This document shows positions 57,501 to 64,000 of a DNA stretch of 64,000 bases, in pieces. Under the pieces are notes generated by a model. The model saw nothing but the letters and a program-made list of their open reading frames with translations. It searched no databases and was not told where the DNA came from. Position 1 is the stretch's first letter, and the number at the start of each line of letters is the position of its first letter. Source of the DNA: Oxytricha trifallax (taxonomy: Eukaryota > Ciliophora > Spirotrichea > Sporadotrichida > Oxytrichidae). A program made the translations under genes and the position numbers. The DNA lies in NCBI GenBank assembly GCA_000711775.1, contig ARYC01000615.1, positions 1 through 64,000 on the forward strand. The letters are read 5' to 3'.

Positions 57501-60500
57501 TTTATAAGTTATACTAAATTGACCATTAAAATTCAAAAGAGTATTTTTGTATAAGATCAGTTCATCAAATTATTTCTCGTCATTCATTATATTTTCTTCT
57601 GAATTTTTAATAAGCAAAACCTTTGATTAAGTTTGATAATTGCTAAGATGAAGAAATTATCTTTTATAGAAAATTTAGTATTTTGTATATTGTTCTTCTT
57701 CATAGTTTGATTTGATTTTCAATAAGTTTATATTTTATTTAATACTTAGTGTATTAATCTATGTGTAGTAAAATTAATTTATATTATAAGTTAAATTGAA
57801 ACTCTAACAAACTCTAACAATATCTAACAAAATTTTACAATTAATTGATTTAACGAATGTTCTATTATGATCAGTAATAAAAGTCACTTATAATAAAATT
57901 AATATAAATTCTAACAAACTCTAACAAATAGTAACATATTATTAGAAAAGCCATCTTTAACTAAGCTAATGTTTATGAACACTATAGAATAAATAATATA
58001 TTTTTTAAGTTGTATTAAAAAAAAATTTGAGGAACTTTTATAGGGCAAGTCATTAATCTAAAATTTTTGATAAAAAGTCTATACAATCGTATGTTTATTA
58101 ATCTATTAAAAATATCAAAATTTATCAGGAAATTATAAGACGGGATTTTATCACCAGTAGGTGGTGATTTTTTCCCATTTAATTAAATTACAAGAGTTAC
58201 GTAATGTTTATCAGTTAATCTTATATGACAAATTAAGAGATGAAGTATACTTTATCTTAATTTTGAAAATGAATCTAACAAAGTTTATTGTACGGACAAA
58301 TTAACTTGCAAATATATTCACAATATAATCATCTAAAAACCATTATAGTAAGATAGTAAAAGTTGATTGAAATTTTTCAATGAAAAAATAAATTTAGAAA
58401 TATTAATTCATTTGACTGAAGTGATTTCATTTTTGTCTAAATTTAATCTTTTATAAATTATTTGAATTAGAGTAAATATAATTTTCTTTATCTTTAAAAT
58501 TATTATTTTAATTATCAATAGTTAATTGCTCATTTTAAAGGAAATCAATTTTTTAATAAAAATTATTTATGTTTAAGTGGATAATTAATAAAATAAGACT
58601 TTTAACTAAAAACAATTAATCAAAGAAATTTAGAAGTAAATAGTTATAAATCATAAATCTCTATTAGTTTCATTGTCGTGTTTTCTAATGAATTGAATAT
58701 AGTTTTTTTCATATATTATTTCAAAGTTAAATGATTATCATTTACCTTAATAGGTTATCTGTAATGTAATATTAATGAATATAAACTAAGATAATATAAT
58801 TTTTCTAGCTAAAGCATAAAGTATTCTGTACTTTCGAAGCTTTACATAAAATTAGAATACATAAGAGAAGCTAAACTATAGATAGTTTTAGAAATTAGAT
58901 ATGTTTTGAGTTTTTGATTTTTAAAGAGCTAACATCTCAGGGATATTTGTTTATATAGATTTTATGCTTGAATACTAAGTTGAATTATTAGAACAAATGC
59001 ATAGATTAAGAAATAGGAAATATATAGAAGTGTAATATTATTTTGTTAGAGTTTGTGAGAGTTTTTAACAAAACAATTTAAGCATACTTTTTGAATGTAA
59101 TTTTATACTTTTTAATATGCGGCCTAACTTACCTCTGTTCTATAAAGGATATGTATTTTAACATATTCAATATAACCATTTGTAGTCTGAAAATCATTAA
59201 ATAAAATTATAAAATTTTCTCAATTTTTATTACTTGCAGATTTTGATATAATTAACTTTAATTTCTTTTAGACTTACAAAATAATTAACTTAATCATCAT
59301 TTTTTATGATAACTTTAATTGATTTTAAAAGTTGTTAGACTTTCTAAACCATCTCATTATTATATAAAATTCACTTTTAATTAATTATTAATATGCTTTA
59401 GTTTTCACCTATTTTAGCACGATGGGGTTTTGGGGTTTTGGGGTTTAGTTGCAGTGCTGTCCTTGATCTTATCTCCAGCAGCAGCTGTGGTGGTCTTAAC
59501 CTCCTCCTTGGTAACAGTTTTCTTATCTGTTGCTTTTGCTCCAGCAGTGGTTGCAGTCTTATCAGCTGGTGCTGTTACTGTGGTCTTAATTAAGCCCATT
59601 TTCTTAGCATCAGCCTGTGAAATGACTTAAGTGACGCCACCTGCTTTAATCAGTCAAAATATGAAAAAATCTATAATGTCTAGAACCTTAAATACAAGAG
59701 AAATATAAATATCTATAGTTAAAGCATTCTTATAATTTTATTAAAAAAAGTTGTTTGATCATTGACATATTTATAATATTATTTTGGTATTAAGCAGCAA
59801 AAATTGAAATATTTTTGCTGCTTGGTCCCATTCTAATTGAAAATATTATAATTTACAATTAAAAATATAGTGTTATATTATGCAAATATTAATTGGAGTG
59901 AGTTTTAATCTTATATTAAATGAAATTTATTTATGTTTTTTAAATGAAAAAATCATAAAAAATATTACTTATTAAAGCAACAAAACTTAAAACTTATTTT
60001 AATTTTATGAAACAATATATATTTATAACTTAATTTAAATAAGTATTAATAAATGAAATTTTAAAAAGGTATATAATTGTTATTTCATAATTGTATTTGT
60101 ATTTTAAAAGAATCCTTAATAACTTTAAATTCATAATATTGATATTATAATTGGGACCAAGAAGCAAAAATATATTACAATTTCTACTTAGTCTCATAGT
60201 ATATATAATTATAAAACTAAATAAATCAAATTTAAATTTAAAATTATAAATTTTACACTATCTAGTAACTTTTATATTTCATTATTTCTTAAAATTTTAC
60301 ATATTTCAGATATTATTTTTATTTTGACTGAATCCTCAACTAGAGAGATCTCTCAATTGGATCGTCACTATCATCAACTTTACCACCAGCTGCTGGTTTC
60401 TTATCACCGAAGGTGATCTTATTTACTGTAGCACCTCCAGTGGATGGCTTGATAGTGGCATTTTGATTGCTGCCTGCATTTTTTGGAGTTTAATTGGCTG

Positions 60501-61454
60501 AACCTTGATTAGTGGTGTTAGCAGTCTCCTTGGTGGATTCCTTTAAATTAAAATAAATTATTTAATTTTATTTCCAGAAAATAATTAATTTCAATTTATG
60601 GCAATAACCAATCGTTTTATTAAAATTAAAATTAATTTAATTTTCATAAAATCCTTAGTGGTTGGCTTTTTAAGTCCTGGTTGAGTCACAGTAGGGGGTT
60701 TGGATCCACCTACCTTAGCAACTTGCTAGGTAACGCCACCAGCCTTGATTCTCTCATTCAATGACTTTGAGATTGGATCATCCTCCTCTTCAGGCAGTAA
60801 ACTACCACCAGCACCTGTATTTGCACTTGCTTTGCCTGATGCACCTCCAGCTTTCAGCAATTTAGCCTTGTCAGCAGCTACTTTATCCTCCTATAACTTC
60901 TTCTTTCTCTCATCCTCTGCCTGCTTCTTCTTGTCAGTCTCTTCCTTGCGCTTTTTGTCCAATTCTTCCTTCTTAACTCTGGCTTCCTCCTTCTTCTTCT
61001 CTTCTTCCTATCTCTTTTTCTCCATTAACTCCTTGCGACGCTCCTCTGCTGCCTGCTTATCACCTCCGGTAATCCCTGCTGAAGTGCCATTCTTGGCTGA
61101 CTCTTTGGAGTCGCTACGTCTGCTGGGTGTGGACTTTATCGGTTGCACTGACTGAGATGGTTTCTTGGTTCCTGCTAATGACAAGCGAGAACTGGCCTGG
61201 CCGGTTGATGGAGTATCTTTACTTTCCTCATCAGCTTGATTATTCACTTTAGCTCCCGCACCAATAGATGTTTTTGGCATCAATGAACTTGGCTTGATTG
61301 ACATGGCTACCTGCTTCTTGACTTTGTTCATGAGGTCGTCGTAGTCTTGTTAGAACCTCTGCATGCGCTCCTCGACTTTCTGATCGATTAAAGCCTAAAT
61401 GGAGGCTAATTGCTCTGCGCTGAACTATGCACTCAATGATATATTTGATTCCAT
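51570..61454 (-). CDS. Long low-complexity/coiled-coil protein split into at least nine MDSs by IESs including a TBE
   Basis: ATG 61452-61454. MDS1 (60652-61454) joins MDS2 (60331-60543) at AAGGA, MDS3 (59451-59651) at GATT, MDS4 (56475-57445) at GCACTGC, MDS5 (52309-52362) at ATT across TBE copy 2, and MDS6 at TGCAACAC (33-bp IES). A 61-bp intron (52143-52203) and two more IESs (pointers TAT and GTTGA) follow. N-terminus: helical (SIQALIDQKVEERMQRF), then a K/E-rich coiled coil (EERRKELMEKKRQEEEKKKE). Middle: T/A/K-rich DNA with three copies of (L)xxRIKAGGVTQ, each after an acidic DDPI/DDxDPI motif (about 60725, 59635, 57275), then acidic repeats (VKDEPADDNLL). C-terminus: globular (FEFLQEQVKKIESYLNA; LTLVSTYNQQSWCQFPAIL). 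Family not recognised. Confidence 0.8.
52502..53950 (-). pseudogene. TBE zinc-finger/protein-kinase gene (57-kDa type), copy 2, one nonsense codon
   Basis: ATG 53948-53950; the last stop is TGA 52502-52504, 483 codons, close to 57 kDa. Features: two C2H2 fingers (FQCEDCQNFFSTESSLKRH...; YQCTTCMKSYTHSAKVKRH), a linker, then a kinase half with HRDLKPEN, a DFN in place of DFG (VVIDFNRAI) and GTPGYFPIREKWTNG...WDVWAVAAI. A glycine-rich P-loop is not obvious. TGA at 53063-53065 (AGA in copy 1) would stop the protein just before the kinase core, so this copy makes at most a zinc-finger fragment. Otherwise the frame is clean, so the mutation is recent. Confidence 0.85.
54517..55056 (+). CDS. TBE 22-kDa-type protein, copy 2, intact
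   Basis: ATG 54517 to TGA 55054-55056, 179 aa, with few reassigned codons. Helical N-terminus (STAMKRVEAQEMISRFRSKE), then GLFLPTMEGTKISFLKAIL, PNYPEISVTNLYEDAM, VYLPTKKQLSNKLPERSFFF and a C-terminal LISEAWLAELKKHPYL. No recognised domain; the role in TBE biology is unknown. It lies between the kinase gene and the transposase on the opposite strand, and its stop is only about 75 bp from the transposase stop. It is the only one of the six TBE genes in the window without a break. Confidence 0.88.
55133..56162 (-). pseudogene. TBE transposase (42-kDa type, DDE family), copy 2, frameshifted
   Basis: The conserved frame opens after a TGA at 56163-56165 and ends at TGA 55133-55135, about 343 codons. 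HTH region ISPQTIANIYRRNG, catalytic motifs FIHVDEAVF, LFVDNLSVHKTKE and SPQFNGIEFYW are present. The three acidic positions are kept. One base is missing near 55950 relative to copy 1 (after VIRV), which shifts the frame to a TGA, so the protein cannot be made whole. As in copy 1, no ATG precedes the conserved region, which suggests an upstream exon or unusual start. Confidence 0.83.
57446..59450. mobile_element. 2-kb IES capped by a telomere-like tract
   Basis: Bounded by GCAGTGC pointers (57439-57445, 59451-59457). On the right the pointer is followed within 8 bases by a perfect 20-base G4T4G4T4G4 tract (59424-59443). CTCTAACAAA-type repeats occur near the left end (57797-57840, 57907-57930), and the inverse GTTAGAGTTTGTGAGAG at about 59045. 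This resembles a decayed telomere-bearing transposon other than TBE. No open frame was found in it. Confidence 0.55.
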
Positions 61455-61860
61455 TATTTTATCAATTTTGTATTTAAATTATTAAACTTGGTCATAGTAA
61501 TTAAATTCATAGTCTAATTGATTATGAAAATAAAGATCCATTATTTTATTAATAAAATCTAAATTTATGATAGGTTTACTTATATCATAAATTGAAGTCG
61601 ATTATATCTTTTAAAATTAATGTTGTATTTCATTCTTACATGACCTAGATATCTGTAAATGGCGCATTAATGGCATTTATCTTGATTGAAATTAAAACTT
61701 TAGATATTAATAATTCATCTAATCATATTCATTCAGAAATAAATAAATTTTATGATTAACTTATATTAAACATTGTTTCTATCACAAATTTTTCTGTTGA
61801 AACTTGTTATTGTTTGTAATATATTCATTAGTCATTAATCCTATTATTATTAATAATTGA

Positions 61861-64000
61861 TCATGGATCATTTTACAAAAGCTCAGCGAATTTCCTGACA
61901 GCACCGACCATAATCTCTATAAAGGGATCTTTATACCTGTCACCCAGTTAACCACTAGTATTTCCTTCATTCTACCTAACATGCTGAATACTTCCTCTTG
62001 TAATTCGTTTATCGTCAGTGAGCTAAGGGTTTAAAAAGTTATTAATACCTGTGATTCTTTCATCTATTTAAATTTCTTAACCGTTTTCATCTTTAATGGT
62101 CTGTGGAGTGTATCCAAACAGCTGCTTGTTCTCGAGATACTCAGCTATTTCACATTTGATATAATAATTTAAGAATTAAGGGCATTAGGGATTGAATAAT
62201 GTTGATAAAATGAAGCTATCCGTAAAGCACAGTATCTTCGCTCTTCTAATTCTTCTTAAGTGATTTACCTTCGCTTATTTAATTCCTCCAAATTGATAAC
62301 TTCTGATACTTTCTTAACGCCAACATGACTTTAAACTTAGCTGCTTTCTTAATCAGTCTCAAAAATGTCACTGCTCTGTGAATGTTTCCAATTCCTACGA
62401 TTGTGATTAGTACTGCCCAATTAATCACTATCGTTTTTGTCTGAATATCCATTGATGTGTTTTTCATTGATTTTAATGCTGGTTTGCACTTTCTTTATTC
62501 TACTGAATACTTCCTGGACTAAATCGTAGAAGGTTTCGAATAAATTTTCTTCATTAAGCTCGGAGTTTGGATCATATAGATACTTTCTCTTTCTTTTTAC
62601 CTTCTAGGCATTTAAATATAAAGACATATATGACACTTTTCTAAATATGAAATAGTCATGTAGTTTGGTGTCCTTGATCATATCTTTATTTGGATGAAGC
62701 CACTCCTACAAAATTAAAAGCAAGTTTTTCTCATTGAACCTGAAGGCTTTCAATCTCTAGGCAGTGATAAGATCGTGCAAATTTTAGGCTTCTGCCTCTG
62801 GATCGTCTTTTATCAGGTACTCAGGCTGAGGACCGAATCTCATTCTGTAATTCTTTTTGAAGTTTTCAAGTTGTTTGGAGACTTAATTGTCGTCTTTTGT
62901 GAATATTCTTCGGAGGACCTCATTCACTGTCTCATTAATAGCTATAGATCTTATTAGATTTTGACTTAAATGTATCAAATTAGATAATACGATAAAATCT
63001 CATGGAATTCTTGTTTTAGAAAGCCATCTTCATCATCTGAGTAGAATTCATCATCATCCTCATCAAGCAGCTCTTTCAACATTTTCTAATCGTTCTATGC
63101 GTTTCTCAGCTAGTCAACCTACTTTAAATTTTACTCATATTTATATATTATATTAATATAAAGGTAAATTTAACTTGTGAGCACCCACTTTGCAGAACCT
63201 TGATATCATATTTAACATTCTGATCTTCTTCAACAGCAATTCTTTGATGTTCTTCCTTCTCATGGCTTTAGTCTCATCCTTCACCTTATTCATCTGATCC
63301 TCTACCAACTACTGCAAGTCACTTCCCAGATTAATCTGATACTTCTCCTGGAATAATTGGATAATCAGCTTCTTGACCTCCTGGTCGTGTTGCTCATATC
63401 TCTCCAGCAAATCCTCCAGTGTGAATAAATCAGCAGTCTCCATCATTTCCAGGTTAAGAGCTATGCGGATGAGTAGCTCTTTCTTGAATTACGAAATCTT
63501 CTTGGACATCATTTTCTCTGTGATTTTCTCTAAAATGCGCTGGTACTGCAGTTCTTAGTTGATCTTGGCCACTTCCTCCTCCTTGGTCATATAATCTTCT
63601 TGCTCTGAATCAAACATGGACAGTAAATCCCCAGGGACACTCACCCCTCCTCCAGCCACAAATATGGGCAGTTAGTTACTCTACGATGGTAGTTGGAAGT
63701 TACTTGACTGCTGTGAAGAGTTCTCCAAGTTGTAGTCCTTGATTTTGTTGTTGTCGTTTAGCAGGGAGATCCGAAGAGGTTTGCCTGTGATTCTATGATA
63801 TTACTGTGAGGAGTTTTTGCTTAAAATGGATTTCGGAGGTCTCAAGCTATCTGGGTCTTCCTCATAGTAAACCCCAAAAATATCAAAACAAGAGAAATAA
63901 ATCCAGTAGATTTTAACAAATCTCCTTGAAATATGGACAAGGTTTACTCATCAATGTCAATATCATCTTCACTATTCCTTTTCTTCTTGCTGTTAGCATA
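61861..64000 (-). CDS. Coiled-coil protein gene, 5' end outside the window
   Basis: Minus-strand MDSs join in frame at ATGAG (63839-63952 area), AAGT, ATGAGA and TTAT, ending at TGA 61861-61863. The deduced part exceeds 550 residues. It has an acidic start (SEDDIDIDEEDPDSLRPP), a charged helical region (KEEEVAKINQELQYQRILEK; ERYEQHDQEVKKLIIQLFQE), an acidic DEDDDEFYSDDED linker, a further helical domain (LLILQEWLHPNKDMIKD; LFETFYDLVQEVFSRIKK), an S/N/Q-rich stretch and a final block (EIAEYLENKQLFGYTPQ; PFIEIMVGAVRKFAELLQ). Not recognised; probably a structural or cytoskeletal protein. It lies head-to-tail with the next minus-strand gene, whose start is 407 bp further on. Confidence 0.8.

Noticed and set aside
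56740..57507. Several plus-strand open frames of 78-138 codons with hydrophobic or Cys-rich products
   Set aside because: They are antisense shadows of the minus-strand T/A/K-rich coding MDS, whose frame continues through IES junctions and holds the RIKAGGVTQ repeat.
1..64000. CRISPR array, bacterial operons or rRNA genes
   Set aside because: No regularly spaced identical repeats, Shine-Dalgarno-led gene strings or conserved rRNA words were seen; the code and gene structure are ciliate.
2161..64000. Scrambled (permuted or inverted) MDSs
   Set aside because: Every set of MDSs that I could join by pointer and frame is in linear order on one strand; unresolved gaps remain, but none needs scrambling.

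Overview
The window looks like germline (micronuclear) DNA of a stichotrich ciliate of the Oxytricha/Stylonychia type. Four things seen in the sequence support this. (1) Nearly every real gene reads through TAA and TAG as glutamine and ends only at TGA. (2) Genes are cut into segments (MDSs) separated by AT-rich internal eliminated segments (IESs). At most junctions a 3-9 bp direct repeat ('pointer') occurs at both edges, and joining at one copy restores the reading frame. (3) C4A4/G4T4 telomere-type tracts occur internally. (4) Two 4.1-4.5 kb elements carry the gene set and telomere-like ends of TBE transposons of Oxytricha. No scrambled gene was found: all MDS sets I could join are in order and on one strand.

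Layout. 1-1.2 kb: two open frames, one with a CxxC motif. 1.2-2.2 kb: G-tract DNA. 2.2-2.95 kb: part of a minus-strand gene in at least 3 MDSs. 3.1-12.1 kb: a beta-propeller (WD-like) gene whose large IES (4328-10981) holds a complete small EF-hand gene on the other strand; that gene is itself split by TBE copy 1 (4843-9352). 12.5-19.7 kb: a kinesin in a dozen or more MDSs, with a MITE in one intron and a GC-rich block in one IES. 20.1-22.1 kb: a membrane-protein gene interrupted by an 807-bp palindrome. 23.1-31.2 kb: a gene for a large membrane protein of a ciliate-type family, with a Q/N-rich tail and possibly an EF-hand.

32.5-44.4 kb is bounded by ~127-bp inverted repeats set in TA-rich DNA. 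It carries a decayed SecA-like helicase relic, a 257-aa gene with a 32-bp intron, and an uninterrupted 508-aa gene. It may be one large transposon-like unit, or two unrelated repeat copies flanking ordinary germline DNA.

44.4-64 kb: an EF-hand gene (minus); a divergent glutathione peroxidase with an in-frame TGA at the catalytic position (probable selenocysteine, with a SECIS-like hairpin after the stop); an LRR-like gene; a long low-complexity/coiled-coil protein gene on the minus strand (51.6-61.5 kb) split by TBE copy 2; and the C-terminal part of another minus-strand coiled-coil gene running off the right edge.

Both TBE copies sit between duplicated ATT trinucleotides inside coding sequence, and their exact removal leaves an open frame, so they must behave as IESs. 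Four palindromic MITE-like elements, telomere-like tracts and repeated GGCGCC motifs fill other eliminated DNA. Function calls are family-level. Gene boundaries at IES junctions are inferred by hand from pointers and frame, without any macronuclear sequence to check against.
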